A stretch of 64,000 bases of DNA from an uncultured Clostridia bacterium (GCA_937894675.1 CALCQO010000023.1:124001-188000), one strand, 5' to 3'; counted from the first letter of the stretch, positions 34,106 through 43,681 are shown. The notes: generated by a model from the sequence alone, not told the origin. Program-made: numbers and translations.

Positions 34106-34705
34106 ATGGCACCGAAGAATGAGAATTTGCCGATGAATGCGGAATTAAGTGCGAATGACGGCGGCACAATTACATATGCGAACGAGGTAATTGCCATTAT
34201 CGCCGGCGTCGCCGCCAGCGAAATTGAAGGCCTTGCCGGCATGGTAACAAGCGGCGGCTTGGGCGACATTATCAGCAAGAACCGGAACATCACCCGGGGC
34301 GTGAAGGTTGAAGTAGGCACGGAAGAAGTTTCCGTGGACTTGTATGCCATAATCGAGTATGGTCAGCCCATCCAGAAAGTCGCTTCTGAAGTGCAGGAGA
34401 ATGTCCGTAAGAATATTGAGGCGATGACCGGCTTGCGTGTCGTGCGCGTGGATGTGCATGTGCAGGGTGTCAGCTTCGAAAAGGAAAAGCGTGAAGTGCA
34501 GCAAAGCTTAAGCGCCGCGGATGTGCCCAGCCTTGCCGAACCTGAAAAGAAAGCCTCCAAGGCATCCAAGAAGAGCAAGAAGGAAGCGGAGGCTGCCGAA
34601 GAAACCGTTTATGAGGAAGCGGAAACATCCTCTGAACCCGTTGATCAGGAGAAGGAAGAAGAAAAGCCTGAAACTGCTGAAGGCGGCGATGGGAATGAAG
34701 CTTAA
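34106..34705 (+). CDS. Asp23/Gls24 family envelope stress protein
   Basis: A 199-residue cytoplasmic protein. Residues about 20-135 form the Asp23 domain, with ITYANEVIAIIAGVAASEIEG and VRKNIEAMTGLRVVRVDVHV. The last ~65 residues are Lys/Glu-rich, low-complexity and probably disordered, an extension beyond the usual family length. In staphylococci Asp23 is held at the membrane by AmaP; an AmaP-like gene overlaps the end of this one, followed by a DUF2273 protein, the same three-gene set. Confidence 0.9.
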   Translation: MAPKNENLPMNAELSANDGGTITYANEVIAIIAGVAASEIEGLAGMVTSGGLGDIISKNRNITRGVKVEVGTEEVSVDLYAIIEYGQPIQKVASEVQENVRKNIEAMTGLRVVRVDVHVQGVSFEKEKREVQQSLSAADVPSLAEPEKKASKASKKSKKEAEAAEETVYEEAETSSEPVDQEKEEEKPETAEGGDGNEA

Positions 34706-35411
34706 TCTGCGCAACCGTGTCGCGCTGCAGGTCGGCGCGCTGCTTGTGGTGCTGATTGGCGTTTTCGCCATTGTTGTTGGTGTGCAGTTTCGGCTTATTG
34801 ATTTGCAAACCAGTTTCTTTTCCACCACCCGTCTGATTATCCTTCTCGTAGGCATCCTGCTGATTGTGTACGGTGTGTATGTTCTTCTGCTACCTAAGCG
34901 ACTGCGCAAGGAACAGGAACATTTCATCGTACAGCAAACGGCGAATGGGGAGCTGCGCATCTCCATGAAAGCCATTGAGAATATTGTGAAGAAATGCGTG
35001 GACGCCAACGGGGATATGCGCATGGTTGAAATGAATGTCAACCACGCCAGGAACGGTGTGCGGGTGGATTTACGAATTGCGCTGCCGGGCAACATCTCCA
35101 TCCCATTGGTGGTGGAATCTCTGCAGAAGCAGATAAAAAAGCAGATTCAGGCAGCCGCGGGCATAGACGAAGTGGATGTACGGGTATCCGTGGAAACCGG
35201 GGAGCTCAGCGCATCGCACTCGCCATACCTGATTGAGGATCCCGAACCCATCATCAGCCAGCAGGTACCCTTTGAAGATGCGGAGAAAGAAGCGGCAACA
35301 CCTCCATTGGATATGAAGCTGGATCTTGGTGAAAATGATACGCCTGCTGATACCGAAGGAATGCAGGAAATGGAAAACAACGCTGAAGAGAATCTTAGGA
35401 AAGAAGGATAA
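34689..35411 (+). CDS. amaP: Alkaline shock response membrane anchor protein AmaP
   Basis: A 240-residue membrane protein. Two N-terminal transmembrane helices (about 11-31 and 48-70) are followed by an Asp23-like cytoplasmic domain (about 80-175) and an acidic tail. This is the AmaP layout, in which the protein tethers Asp23 to the membrane. The start is either ATG 34689 or ATG 34695, both within the end of the Asp23 gene behind GAAGG; the first is listed. DUF2273 follows five bases after the stop. Confidence 0.85.
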   Translation: MGMKLNLRNRVALQVGALLVVLIGVFAIVVGVQFRLIDLQTSFFSTTRLIILLVGILLIVYGVYVLLLPKRLRKEQEHFIVQQTANGELRISMKAIENIVKKCVDANGDMRMVEMNVNHARNGVRVDLRIALPGNISIPLVVESLQKQIKKQIQAAAGIDEVDVRVSVETGELSASHSPYLIEDPEPIISQQVPFEDAEKEAATPPLDMKLDLGENDTPADTEGMQEMENNAEENLRKEG

Positions 35412-35415
35412 AGCG

Positions 35416-35736
35416 ATGAACCTCAACGAAAAAGACCTGAAGGAAAAAGTAAAACCCGGTACTGCAGGCGGCAAAATGTTCTATACCGCGGTGTTTTTTG
35501 CGGCAGGTATCCTGTTTGTTCTGCTTGGTTTCTGGAAAACGATTTTCGTGGTGGCAATGACTGCCCTCGGCTGGTTTTTCGGCTCCTCCCAGGATCTGCG
35601 CACCAGCGTCAGCGGTGTAGTCAATAAAGTGCTTCCGCCAAAGAACCAAAAGGTCGAGTATACAGAGGAAGAGCTTGCCAAGGTTCGCAAGATGAAGAAA
35701 GAGGAAGCAGATAAAGCTGATAAAGCCGGGGAATAA
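35416..35736 (+). CDS. DUF2273 family small membrane protein
   Basis: A 106-residue protein with two close transmembrane helices (about 20-58: AVFFAAGILFVLLGF and a following hydrophobic stretch) and a charged Lys/Glu C-terminus. DUF2273 proteins occur with Asp23 and AmaP in Bacillota stress-response loci, and this is the third gene of that set. The ATG at 35416 follows GAAAGAAGG. Molecular role unknown. Confidence 0.82.
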   Translation: MNLNEKDLKEKVKPGTAGGKMFYTAVFFAAGILFVLLGFWKTIFVVAMTALGWFFGSSQDLRTSVSGVVNKVLPPKNQKVEYTEEELAKVRKMKKEEADKADKAGE

Positions 35737-35742
35737 AACCAA

Positions 35743-35768
35743 CAGGCCGACGCAAAGCCGTCGGCCTG
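35743..35768 (+). repeat. Perfect 10-bp hairpin between the asp23 cluster and nusB
   Basis: CAGGCCGACG (35743-35752) and CGTCGGCCTG (35759-35768) enclose six bases. It is followed by A-rich sequence, not T, so it is not an intrinsic terminator on this strand. It could limit or protect mRNA between gene sets. The opposite strand has a T-rich run after it. Confidence 0.6.
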
Positions 35769-35790
35769 AAAAATGTAAAGGAAGAATGCT

Positions 35791-36195
35791 ATGTCAAAAA
35801 TCGCGGCGAGACGTGCCGCTATGCAGCTTATCTATGAAAACATGTTTGGCGGTACGGGCGGGGATGATACCCTGCTGGGGATGGTGGAGTTTCAAAGCGA
35901 TGAGGAGGAAGTCGCCTATGTGTATGACCTGGTAACAGGCGCTGTCCGCCATGCCCAGGAAACGGATGACATCATCATAAAGTACAGCCCCAAGCGGGAG
36001 TTGGACAGGATTCCCGCGCTATCCCGCGCGGTGCTGCGCCTGGCTTTGTATGAACTGAAGTATTGCCCCGAAACGCCGGAAAGCGTCATCATCAATGAAG
36101 CGGTGGAGATGACCAAGCGGTTTTCCGTGCCCGATGACAGCCGCTTCATCAACGGCCTGCTGGGTGCCTATAACCGCGAGAATCCCCGGGCATGA
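35791..36195 (+). CDS. nusB: Transcription antitermination factor NusB
   Basis: All-helical NusB, 134 residues, that binds boxA RNA with S10 during rRNA transcription. The N-terminal RRAAMQLIYE and the C-terminal SVIINEAVEMTKRF...RFINGLLG segments are diagnostic. A GGAAGAATG-type leader precedes the start. The stop overlaps the following TsaD-like gene (ATGA). Confidence 0.93.
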   Translation: MSKIAARRAAMQLIYENMFGGTGGDDTLLGMVEFQSDEEEVAYVYDLVTGAVRHAQETDDIIIKYSPKRELDRIPALSRAVLRLALYELKYCPETPESVIINEAVEMTKRFSVPDDSRFINGLLGAYNRENPRA

Positions 36196-37157
36196 CGGAT
36201 GCTTTCCTGGGGATTGATACCAGCAACTATACGACATCGTGCGCGCTGGCGGACGAGAACGGCGGTATCATCATTTCCCGCAAAGCCCTTCTGCCTGTGA
36301 AGCAAGGGGAACTTGGGCTTCGGCAAAGCGACGCGATTTTTGCCCATCTGAAGCAGTTTCCGGATGTGTATCAAAATGTTAGCGGGAAAATGCAGGAGCA
36401 TCGCATCAAGGCGGTATGCGTATCCTCAAAACCCAGGGATGGCACGGATTCCTATATGCCCGTCTTCCTGGCTGGAAAAACCCTTGGGCAGACGATTGCT
36501 CAAACCCTGGGGGTGCCCTTTTTTGAGACAACCCATCAAAAGGGGCATATAGCGGCGGCGCTCATCCAAAGCGAAGGTATCAGATTTCCCTTTACTACCA
36601 TTCATCTGTCAGGGGGAACAACTGATTTTCTGTCTGTTGACGAGCATGGGATACATACTTTCGCTTCCGCCAATGACATCCATGCAGGTCAGCTGATTGA
36701 CCGTCTCGGGGTACTGATGGGTTTTCCTTTTCCCAGCGGAAAATACATGGAAGAATTAACTGGGAAGGTAAAATCCACTGGCCGATACAGCGCCATCGTA
36801 AAAGCCGATGGGATATGGTTGTCCGGGGTTGAGAGCCAGGCGAAGCGGGATATGGAACAGGGGATACCCTTCGAGCAGATAGCTGCTGATGTGTATGATG
36901 TGCTGTCCCGCTTGATTATCAAGACATTGGACATTTTCGCTCCCCCATCCAAAATGGTTCTGGTTACCGGAGGTGTCGCTTCCTCCGATCATTTGAAAGG
37001 CATTCTGAATGAGCGCAGTGAGAAACGGGGCGGAAAGTACAGTTTTACCTTTAGCCAACCGCAGTATGCCTCTGATAATGCCGCGGGTGTAGCAATCATA
37101 GGTCGCAATTTGTATTACTCAAAAGGGGATGAAAACGCAGCATGGCTATCATTTTAA
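36192..37157 (+). CDS. TsaD-like (Kae1/peptidase M22 family) ASKHA protein
   Basis: A 321-residue member of the TsaD/Kae1 superfamily. The N-terminus [13 protein letters not shown] carries the phosphate-binding loop. HQKGH is the HxxxH metal pair; LSGGTTD and VTGGVASSD match nucleotide-binding segments. It is shorter and more divergent than canonical TsaD, which makes t6A37 in tRNA with TsaB and TsaE; neither partner gene is adjacent. Related proteins sit near nusB/xseA in other Clostridia. Whether it is the organism's TsaD or a paralogue cannot be told here. It overlaps nusB and folD at its two ends. Confidence 0.75.
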   Translation: MTDAFLGIDTSNYTTSCALADENGGIIISRKALLPVKQGELGLRQSDAIFAHLKQFPDVYQNVSGKMQEHRIKAVCVSSKPRDGTDSYMPVFLAGKTLGQTIAQTLGVPFFETTHQKGHIAAALIQSEGIRFPFTTIHLSGGTTDFLSVDEHGIHTFASANDIHAGQLIDRLGVLMGFPFPSGKYMEELTGKVKSTGRYSAIVKADGIWLSGVESQAKRDMEQGIPFEQIAADVYDVLSRLIIKTLDIFAPPSKMVLVTGGVASSDHLKGILNERSEKRGGKYSFTFSQPQYASDNAAGVAIIGRNLYYSKGDENAAWLSF

Positions 37158-37987
37158 GCGGTAAGGAGCTATCCCAGCGCTTGTTGGAAGAACAGCAGCA
37201 GGAGGCCGGGCGGCTGAAAGTATTGGGCATTCAGCCTGGCTTGGCGGTGGTGTTGGTTGGAGATGATCCGGCCAGTGAAATCTATGTTCGAAATAAAGGC
37301 CTGGCATGTGAAGCTGTTGGGATTCAATCAAAAACGATCAAACTGCCAGGCGATGTTTCCCAGCAGCAAGTGTTGGATGTGGTTGATAACCTGAATCAGG
37401 ATGCGGGAATCCATGGCATTCTGGTGCAGCTGCCCTTACCCAAACATATTGACGAGCAGCAAGTGCTGCGACGCATTCTGCCGGAGAAGGATGTGGATGG
37501 GTTCCATATTTACAACGCGGGTAAGTTGTTCACAGGTCAGCCGGGAGCACAGTCATGCACACCCAAAGGCATTATGTATATGCTGCACAGCACCGGATTG
37601 CCGCTGCGCGGTCTGCATGCCGTGGTGGTGGGACGCTCCAACATTGTCGGCAAGCCGATTGCCATGATGCTGCTGCAGGAGGATTGTACCGTCACCATCT
37701 GTCATTCCCGGACAAAGGATTTGGCGTCCATGACACGTCAGGCGGACATCCTGGTTGCGGCGGTGGGAAAGGCTCGATTCATTACCGCGGATATGGTAAA
37801 AGAAGGCGCCATCGTTATCGATGTGGGGATTAACCGGGTTGATGGCAAGGTAGTTGGCGATGTGGATTATGAGAATGTGCAGCAGGTGGCCGGATATATC
37901 ACGCCCGTTCCTGGCGGCGTTGGAAAGATGACCATCAGCATGCTGATGCAAAACACCCTGGAGGCGGCATGCAGGGCACACAGCTGA
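37142..37987 (+). CDS. folD: Bifunctional methylenetetrahydrofolate dehydrogenase/cyclohydrolase
   Basis: FolD, 281 residues, interconverting methylene- and formyl-tetrahydrofolate using [16 protein letters not shown], the DVDGF segment and GRSNIVGKP with the Rossmann part are conserved, as is [10 protein letters not shown] at the C-terminus. It links the glycine cleavage output to purine and formyl-Met synthesis. It overlaps the TsaD-like gene by 16 bases and xseA by 19. Confidence 0.96.
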   Translation: MAIILSGKELSQRLLEEQQQEAGRLKVLGIQPGLAVVLVGDDPASEIYVRNKGLACEAVGIQSKTIKLPGDVSQQQVLDVVDNLNQDAGIHGILVQLPLPKHIDEQQVLRRILPEKDVDGFHIYNAGKLFTGQPGAQSCTPKGIMYMLHSTGLPLRGLHAVVVGRSNIVGKPIAMMLLQEDCTVTICHSRTKDLASMTRQADILVAAVGKARFITADMVKEGAIVIDVGINRVDGKVVGDVDYENVQQVAGYITPVPGGVGKMTISMLMQNTLEAACRAHS

Positions 37988-39156
37988 CAGTCAGCGGCCT
38001 GAATGAATACGTACGCCGTTCCCTCGCGGGGGATCCCATGCTGCATCATGTCTATCTTCGGGGAGAAATCAGCAATTTCAAACAGCATGTATCAGGGCAC
38101 TGGTATTTTTCCCTGAAGGATGAATCAGCGCGAATTGCCTGCGTACTGTTTCGTCAGCATAATCTGAGCGTGAAGTTTGTTCCCCGGGATGGTATGCAGG
38201 TTGTTTTGTTTGGTTCAATTGGCTTGTATACCGCAAGCGGAAGTTATCAGTTTTACGGCGAAGGCATGCGCAAAGACGGTGTGGGCGAGTTGTATGAGCG
38301 CTATCTTCAACTGAAAGAGAACCTGACCAAAGAAGGACTGTTTGACCCGGCAAGGAAACGCGTGCTGCCGTTATTGCCAAGAACGATTGGTATTGTTACC
38401 TCCCAGACAGGAGCGGTTTTGCACGACATAAAAACAGTTGTGCAAAGAAGAAATCAATCCATCCCGTTGCTGCTGCGCCCGGCGCAGGTGCAGGGGGAAG
38501 GTGCTGCGCAGGATTTGACCAACGCGCTGAACGAACTGGCGAAGGTGCCGCAAGTGGATGTGATTATCATTGGCCGAGGCGGCGGTTCCATGGAAGACTT
38601 GTGGGCTTTCAACGAGGAAGTATTGGTTCGCGCGGTAGCAGCTTGTCCCGTACCTGTCATCTCTGCCGTTGGCCATGAAACGGATGTAACATTGTGCGAC
38701 TTTGCAGCCGATGTGCGGGCAGCAACGCCCTCGGCGGCTGCGGAACTCACTGCGCCTGATGCGCGCCAGTTGCAGGAACAGGTAAGCAGGATGGGATATA
38801 TGCTGGCAGCATCGGCAAACAGCCGTATTCAATCCCTCCTGAACAATCTGAACAACTATTCTGCTCGGCTGAAACGGAATGATCCGCGGCTCAAAGTGGA
38901 AGGGATGCTGCATGAGGTAAAGCATTTACAGCTGCAGCTGCGCGTCAGCGCTTCCCAAAGAATGGATGAATGGAACAAAAAATTGGAAACTTGTTCCATC
39001 CGTCTGCAGAACGCCAGCCCTATAGCGACGCTAAAGCGCGGGTATGCGCTGGTGATGGACGGGCAGCGGGTGGTAAAATCATCACAGAATGCACCGGAGA
39101 CGATGCGCCTGGTATTCCATGACGGCCAGGTAACTGTGCAGAAACAACAGGGATAG
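37969..39156 (+). CDS. xseA: Exodeoxyribonuclease VII large subunit
   Basis: XseA, 395 residues. An N-terminal OB fold ([22 protein letters not shown]) precedes the catalytic domain with [17 protein letters not shown] and the coiled-coil C-terminus. With XseB it forms ExoVII, which degrades single-stranded DNA to oligonucleotides. The ATG lies inside the end of folD, and xseB follows 14 bases after the stop. Confidence 0.95.
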   Translation: MQGTQLTVSGLNEYVRRSLAGDPMLHHVYLRGEISNFKQHVSGHWYFSLKDESARIACVLFRQHNLSVKFVPRDGMQVVLFGSIGLYTASGSYQFYGEGMRKDGVGELYERYLQLKENLTKEGLFDPARKRVLPLLPRTIGIVTSQTGAVLHDIKTVVQRRNQSIPLLLRPAQVQGEGAAQDLTNALNELAKVPQVDVIIIGRGGGSMEDLWAFNEEVLVRAVAACPVPVISAVGHETDVTLCDFAADVRAATPSAAAELTAPDARQLQEQVSRMGYMLAASANSRIQSLLNNLNNYSARLKRNDPRLKVEGMLHEVKHLQLQLRVSASQRMDEWNKKLETCSIRLQNASPIATLKRGYALVMDGQRVVKSSQNAPETMRLVFHDGQVTVQKQQG

Positions 39157-39170
39157 GGAGGTAGGGTCTT

Positions 39171-39401
39171 TTGCCAAAGGATAAAGTCGAAAAGACATTT
39201 GAGCAGCAATTGGAGGATCTGGAGAGCATCATCAGCAGGATGGAGAGCACCCAGGTTCCTTTGGAGGCCATGCTGGCAGATTATGAGCAGGGAACGTTGA
39301 TCCTGCAGAAGCTGACGGACAAGTTGAGTGCCGCGCAAGCGAAGCTGCAAAAGCTGAGCGGCGGCGAGATTGAAGAATTGCATCAAGATGACGGAATTTG
39401 A
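39171..39401 (+). CDS. xseB: Exodeoxyribonuclease VII small subunit
   Basis: XseB, 76 residues, a short helical protein with FEQQLEDLESIISRMES and LADYEQGTLILQKLTDKL. It begins with TTG behind GGAGGTAGGG; no ATG is available at the right place. Its end overlaps the prenyl synthase start, the usual xseA-xseB-ispA order. Confidence 0.93.
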   Translation: MPKDKVEKTFEQQLEDLESIISRMESTQVPLEAMLADYEQGTLILQKLTDKLSAAQAKLQKLSGGEIEELHQDDGI

Positions 39402-40281
39402 AAGACAGTATAATATCTATCTTCATATGGTAGAAGCGGGTCTGGAAAAATTCCTCCCCCTGCAGCGGCAGGTATGGCCAACCAGCGGTATCCCTGCAAA
39501 TCTGGCGGCGGCCATGCGCTACAGCCTTCTGTCCGGCGGGAAGCGGCTGCGACCGGTAATGCTTCTCGCGTCCTATAACATGCTTTCAGAAAAGGTGGAG
39601 GACGCCCTCCCGTTCGCCGCCGCAATGGAGATGATTCATACCTATTCCCTCATCCATGACGATCTACCTGCCATGGATAATGATGACATGCGGCGCGGCA
39701 AGCCTTCCAACCACAAAATGTTTGGTGAGGCTACTGCCATTCTGGCGGGGGACGCCCTTTTAAACCATGCCTATGAAACCATGGCGCAATCAAACCATCC
39801 TCTGGCTATCAAAGCGCTGACGCATATCGCGTATCATGCCGGTGCTTCCGGTATGATTGCCGGGCAGGCCGCGGACCTTGCCATGGAAGAGGAACAACCG
39901 GACATGGATATGGTATACTATATCCAGCGTCACAAGACATCGGATTTGTTTATGGGCGCGATGAAAGCGGGTTTAGCCCTCGCGGGAGCTGACTCCACAT
40001 GGATAAACGCTGCCGAAAGTTACGCGCTGCATTACGGACTTGCCTTTCAGATAACCGATGATATTCTGGATATCATTGGGGATGAGCATGTGCTGGGAAA
40101 AAGCATCGGAAAGGATCAATCTTCCGGTAAGATGACTTGGCCGGGTACGGTTGGTTTGGAAAAGGCGAAACTGGACGCGCAGACACACATTGAAAAGGCT
40201 ATCCAGGCTGCGGAAACATTTGGTTCATCGGGAGCGTTTTTTGTTTCGCTGGCAAAGCAAATACAGAACAGGGTAAAATGA
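39388..40281 (+). CDS. ispA: Polyprenyl synthetase (farnesyl/geranylgeranyl diphosphate synthase)
   Basis: Trans-prenyltransferase, 297 residues. It has the first aspartate-rich motif DDLPAMDND and the second DDILD, plus GGKRLRP for pyrophosphate binding. It makes C15 or C20 prenyl diphosphate for undecaprenol and quinone routes. The ATG at 39388 overlaps the xseB end; a six-codon upstream extension is not needed. dxs, often the next gene, is absent and two small membrane proteins follow. Confidence 0.93.
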   Translation: MTEFERQYNIYLHMVEAGLEKFLPLQRQVWPTSGIPANLAAAMRYSLLSGGKRLRPVMLLASYNMLSEKVEDALPFAAAMEMIHTYSLIHDDLPAMDNDDMRRGKPSNHKMFGEATAILAGDALLNHAYETMAQSNHPLAIKALTHIAYHAGASGMIAGQAADLAMEEEQPDMDMVYYIQRHKTSDLFMGAMKAGLALAGADSTWINAAESYALHYGLAFQITDDILDIIGDEHVLGKSIGKDQSSGKMTWPGTVGLEKAKLDAQTHIEKAIQAAETFGSSGAFFVSLAKQIQNRVK

Positions 40282-40299
40282 AGAGGCGTTCACTGACTT

Positions 40300-40743
40300 A
40301 TGTTCAAGATATTTGAAAACGAGATTCTCGCCTGCGCCTTCGTCAGCTGGCTGATTGCGCAAGTCCTGAAGGTGCTGATTAACTGGCGAATCATGCACCG
40401 ATTTGATTGGAAACGAATCTTTGGCATGGGTGGGATGCCAAGTTCCCACACAGCGTTTTTTATCGCCGTGGTGATGATGGTGGGTTTCCGGGAGGGGCTG
40501 AATTCCACATCCTTCGCACTGGCCTTCGCTGTCGCGACGGTAGTAATCTATGATGCCATGGGTGTGCGCTATCAAACGGGTCAGCAAAGCAAGGTTATCA
40601 ACCAGATTCTGCGGGAAATGCTGCTGGAAGGAAAGAAACTGACCGAGGAAAGAATGCAGGAGCTGGTCGGCCATACACCTTTGGAAGTTCTCTTTGGCGC
40701 CATCATTGGGGTATTTGTTCCCATCATCTACGTTTCATTGTAA
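40300..40743 (+). CDS. Divergent PAP2 family membrane protein (DUF212/YuiD-like)
   Basis: A 147-residue protein with about four hydrophobic helices. GMGGMPSSHTAF is a PAP2-type phosphatase motif, and IYDAMGVRYQTGQQSKVIN is typical of the DUF212 group. A full set of PAP2 catalytic residues is not evident, hence the family name 'divergent'. Position after the prenyl synthase hints at lipid-phosphate chemistry, but this is inference. Confidence 0.85.
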   Translation: MFKIFENEILACAFVSWLIAQVLKVLINWRIMHRFDWKRIFGMGGMPSSHTAFFIAVVMMVGFREGLNSTSFALAFAVATVVIYDAMGVRYQTGQQSKVINQILREMLLEGKKLTEERMQELVGHTPLEVLFGAIIGVFVPIIYVSL

Positions 40744-40755
40744 GGAGTAAGCAAT

Positions 40756-41313
40756 ATGGATATGTTTCACGAGGAAGTCGTTGTCAAGCGGAATCAAGGC
40801 GCACAGAATATCCTGTATATCCTGGCGCTCATCGCCATGGCGGTATGCGCCGCGTACGGGCTGTTCATGTTCAACATTCTGATTATGGTGATTACCAGCC
40901 AGGGTTTTTCAACTGGACTGCTTCCAGATATCCTGATTGTGCTGCTTGCGATTGCTGCCGCGGTGATGCTGTTTCTGTACAGAGACCGCATTAAGATGGA
41001 GTACGAATACACATTTACCAATGGCATCATCGATTTTGCCCAGGTATATAACAATAAGAAACGAAAAAATCTGGGGTCCATGAATGTCCGCAATGTAGAA
41101 GCCTGCGGCCCTGTTTCTTCGGGCAGTTTCAAACGCTACAGCACCATGCCGGGTGTCAAAATGATCAACTGGTTTTTAAACCGGGACGCGGAACTGTTCT
41201 ATTTTTACTTCGTTAAGGACAACGCGAAAAAAATTATTGTGATTGAGCCCAGCGATACGCTGCTGGATATGATTAAACGCACCGTTGGCGCTGGAAAGTA
41301 TCAGGTGAATTGA
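40756..41313 (+). CDS. DUF6106-type membrane protein, function unknown
   Basis: A 185-residue protein with two N-terminal transmembrane helices (about 19-42 and 50-75) and a cytoplasmic domain rich in aromatic and basic residues. MEYEYTFTNGIIDFAQVYNNKKR and NVEACGPV resemble the DUF6106 family. The stop overlaps the cysteine desulfurase start (TGATG). No function can be assigned. Confidence 0.7.
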   Translation: MDMFHEEVVVKRNQGAQNILYILALIAMAVCAAYGLFMFNILIMVITSQGFSTGLLPDILIVLLAIAAAVMLFLYRDRIKMEYEYTFTNGIIDFAQVYNNKKRKNLGSMNVRNVEACGPVSSGSFKRYSTMPGVKMINWFLNRDAELFYFYFVKDNAKKIIVIEPSDTLLDMIKRTVGAGKYQVN

Positions 41314-42452
41314 TGCTGGTATATCTGGATAACAGCGCGACAACCCAGCCTTCCAAGGCAGTTGTCAACGCTGTAGCAAGCAGCATGCGGGAGGGGTATT
41401 ACAACCCATCCGCGCTGTACGCGCCTGCCCTTGCTGCGGAACAGCAGATGAGTGCCTGCAGGGAAGCAATCGCTGGAAAGGTGAACGCGAAACAGGTGTT
41501 TTTCACATCCGGCGGCACAGAGGCTAACAATCTGGCCATCTTTGGCATGTTGAAATCCCTGCGCGGCTTTGGCAAGGTATTGTTTTCGGCAGGGGAGCAC
41601 CCCTCCGTGCGGGAAACATGCAAGCAAACTGCGAAGATGGGGTTTACGCCGGAAGAAATTCCCTTGGATCAAAACGGGCTGGTGAATCTAAGCGCATTGG
41701 AAACAATGCTTGATAACCAGGTGCGGATGATTTGCGTCATGCAGGTGAACAACGAAACAGGCGCTGTTCAACCGATAGAAGAAGTATCCAAACTGAGGAA
41801 CAAACTATGTCCAGATGCTATGTTCCATGTGGACGGCGTGCAGGGTTTTCTTCGTATCCCCATGGATATGGTGGGCTTACAGGTAGACAGTTACGCGTTA
41901 AGCGGCCATAAAATCCATGCAGGGAAGGGCGTTGGCGCTCTGGCTTTGGGCGGACGCGGCAGGCTCACCCCCATCATGTTTGGCGGCGGGCAGGAGAAGG
42001 GATTTCGCTCAGGAACAGAGAACACCCCAGGTATCGCGGGGTTAAGAGCAGCCATTGAATCGTTTCCAGCGCGGCATGAGATGAGAAAGTTGAAACTCAG
42101 GCTGTATGAGAGACAAAAAAGCGATATCGACGGATTGGTTGTCAACGGGCCGCCGCCAGAATCTGCGAGCGCAGCTCCGCATATCCTGAATGTTTCCTTT
42201 ATGTCGGTGCGGGCGGAAACCATGCTGCACGCGTTGGAAGGGGAGGGTATCTTTGTCGGGAACGGCTCTGCCTGCTCATCCAGGAAGAAGCAAGTAAGCC
42301 ATGTGCTCTCTGCCATGAACTGCGGAGTAAAACAAGCGGAATCGGCGATTCGCTTCAGCCTGAGCCCTTATACAACCCAGGCAGAAATAGACATTGCTTC
42401 GGATGCATGCGTCCGGCAATACGAGTTACTGAAAAATTTTGTGCGTAGGTGA
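41313..42452 (+). CDS. Cysteine desulfurase (NifS/IscS-like)
   Basis: Pyridoxal-phosphate enzyme, 379 residues, that takes sulfur from cysteine as a persulfide. YLDNSATTQPS at the N-terminus, the cofactor lysine Lys200 in SGHKIHAGKG and the catalytic Cys321 in GSACSS are present. Adjacent thiI, four bases downstream, is the likely sulfur acceptor for 4-thiouridine in tRNA, as with the NifZ-ThiI pair of Bacillus. No iscU/sufU scaffold gene is near, which favours a tRNA-specific role. Confidence 0.92.
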   Translation: MLVYLDNSATTQPSKAVVNAVASSMREGYYNPSALYAPALAAEQQMSACREAIAGKVNAKQVFFTSGGTEANNLAIFGMLKSLRGFGKVLFSAGEHPSVRETCKQTAKMGFTPEEIPLDQNGLVNLSALETMLDNQVRMICVMQVNNETGAVQPIEEVSKLRNKLCPDAMFHVDGVQGFLRIPMDMVGLQVDSYALSGHKIHAGKGVGALALGGRGRLTPIMFGGGQEKGFRSGTENTPGIAGLRAAIESFPARHEMRKLKLRLYERQKSDIDGLVVNGPPPESASAAPHILNVSFMSVRAETMLHALEGEGIFVGNGSACSSRKKQVSHVLSAMNCGVKQAESAIRFSLSPYTTQAEIDIASDACVRQYELLKNFVRR

Positions 42453-42456
42453 TAAA

Positions 42457-43602
42457 ATGCGGGAATTATTAATGGTCCGGTATGGGGAAATCTATCTGAA
42501 AGGCCAGAACAGGCCTTTGTTTATGAAGTTATTGATGAAGCGCATCCGGGAAGCGGTCGCCCAACGGGACTCGAAGGTTTGGCTGAGTGATGGTCGCATG
42601 TATGTCGCCGGTTTCACCGACATGCAGGAGACTATCGCCAGGGTTACCAAAGTGTTTGGCATTCATTCCGTGTGTCCGGCGGTAGAAATGGATAAAGCAG
42701 ATTTTGAGGCGGTATGCAGCCAGGCGTCCCGCATGATGAAGGATTTAAACGGATCGTTCAAAGTGACCGCGAGGCGCTCAGACAAAAACTACTTCCTGGA
42801 TTCCCCTCAGATCAACAGCCGGATGGGGGAATATATTCTCAATCATAACCCCAACCTGACGGTAGATGTTAAAAATCCTCAGCATACAATGAATGTTGAA
42901 ATCAGGGAATTCGCTTACCTCTATGTGGAAGTGATACCTGGCGCGGGCGGAATGCCGGTGGGCAGCAACGGCAAGGCGGCCTTGCTGCTTTCCGGCGGCA
43001 TCGACAGCCCAGTGGCTGGCTACATGATTGCCAAACGCGGTGTCGAATTGTGCGCGGTGCATTTCTATTCTTTCCCCTATACAGGGGAGCGTTCCAAGGA
43101 AAAGGTACTGCAGCTCGCGCGCACACTGGCTATCAGCAGCTGCGGGATGCGGGTGCATATCGTGCCCTTTACTAAGATACAAATGCAAATCCATGAAAAA
43201 TGCTCGCCAGAGTATACAACTTTGATTATGCGCCGCTTTATGATGCGCCTGGCTGACCGGGTCGCGCAGCAGGAGGGAGCCCAGGCGTTGATTACCGGTG
43301 AATCCATCGGCCAGGTGGCCAGCCAAACCATGGACGCACTCTGCTGTACAGACGTGGTGGTTTCAAGACCGGTGTTCCGCCCGCTGATCGGCTTTGATAA
43401 AATAGACATCATAGATTACGCGGTAAAAATTGATACCTACGAAACTTCCTGCCTGCCGTATGAGGATTGCTGCACCGTTTTTACACCCAAACACCCAATA
43501 ACCCACCCGAAACTTGACAAGACCCAGATTGCCGAGTCTGTACTGGATATCGAAGCGTTAATCGAAGAAGCCATGCAGGGAATTGAGATTATAGAATTAT
43601 AA
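42457..43602 (+). CDS. thiI: tRNA 4-thiouridine synthase ThiI
   Basis: ThiI, 381 residues. An N-terminal ferredoxin-like and THUMP region (about 1-165) binds tRNA. The PP-loop SGGIDS at 179-184 adenylates U8. It lacks the C-terminal rhodanese domain of the Escherichia coli protein, so it is the short Gram-positive type and should take sulfur straight from the cysteine desulfurase encoded upstream. The ATG at 42457 follows TAGGTGAT. Confidence 0.94.
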   Translation: MRELLMVRYGEIYLKGQNRPLFMKLLMKRIREAVAQRDSKVWLSDGRMYVAGFTDMQETIARVTKVFGIHSVCPAVEMDKADFEAVCSQASRMMKDLNGSFKVTARRSDKNYFLDSPQINSRMGEYILNHNPNLTVDVKNPQHTMNVEIREFAYLYVEVIPGAGGMPVGSNGKAALLLSGGIDSPVAGYMIAKRGVELCAVHFYSFPYTGERSKEKVLQLARTLAISSCGMRVHIVPFTKIQMQIHEKCSPEYTTLIMRRFMMRLADRVAQQEGAQALITGESIGQVASQTMDALCCTDVVVSRPVFRPLIGFDKIDIIDYAVKIDTYETSCLPYEDCCTVFTPKHPITHPKLDKTQIAESVLDIEALIEEAMQGIEIIEL

Positions 43603-43603
43603 G

Positions 43604-43676
43604 TGTCAAGGAAAACCCTTGACATGTGAATTGATCGGTGTATAATACTCCTGTCAAGCAAATTGCCTGACAGGAG
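43604..43676. promoter_or_regulatory. ylxM-ffh promoter with flanking TGTCA dyads
   Basis: TTGACA (43619-43624), 16 bases and TATAAT (43641-43646) form the promoter. One dyad, TGTCAAGG (43604-43611) with CCTTGACA (43617-43624), covers the -35. A second, CTCCTGTCA (43648-43656) with TGACAGGAG (43668-43676), covers the start site and the ribosome-binding site. Repeated TGTCA half-sites on both sides look like operators. The first dyad has no T tract, so it is not a thiI terminator. Confidence 0.7.
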
Positions 43677-43681
43677 GTTTC

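Noticed and set aside
35743..35768. Terminator after the DUF2273 gene
   Set aside because: The hairpin is perfect but followed by A-rich sequence on the coding strand, so it is not an intrinsic terminator there.
43604..43624. thiI terminator
   Set aside because: The 8-bp hairpin has no T tract and overlaps the -35 box of the ylxM promoter; a regulatory dyad is more likely.
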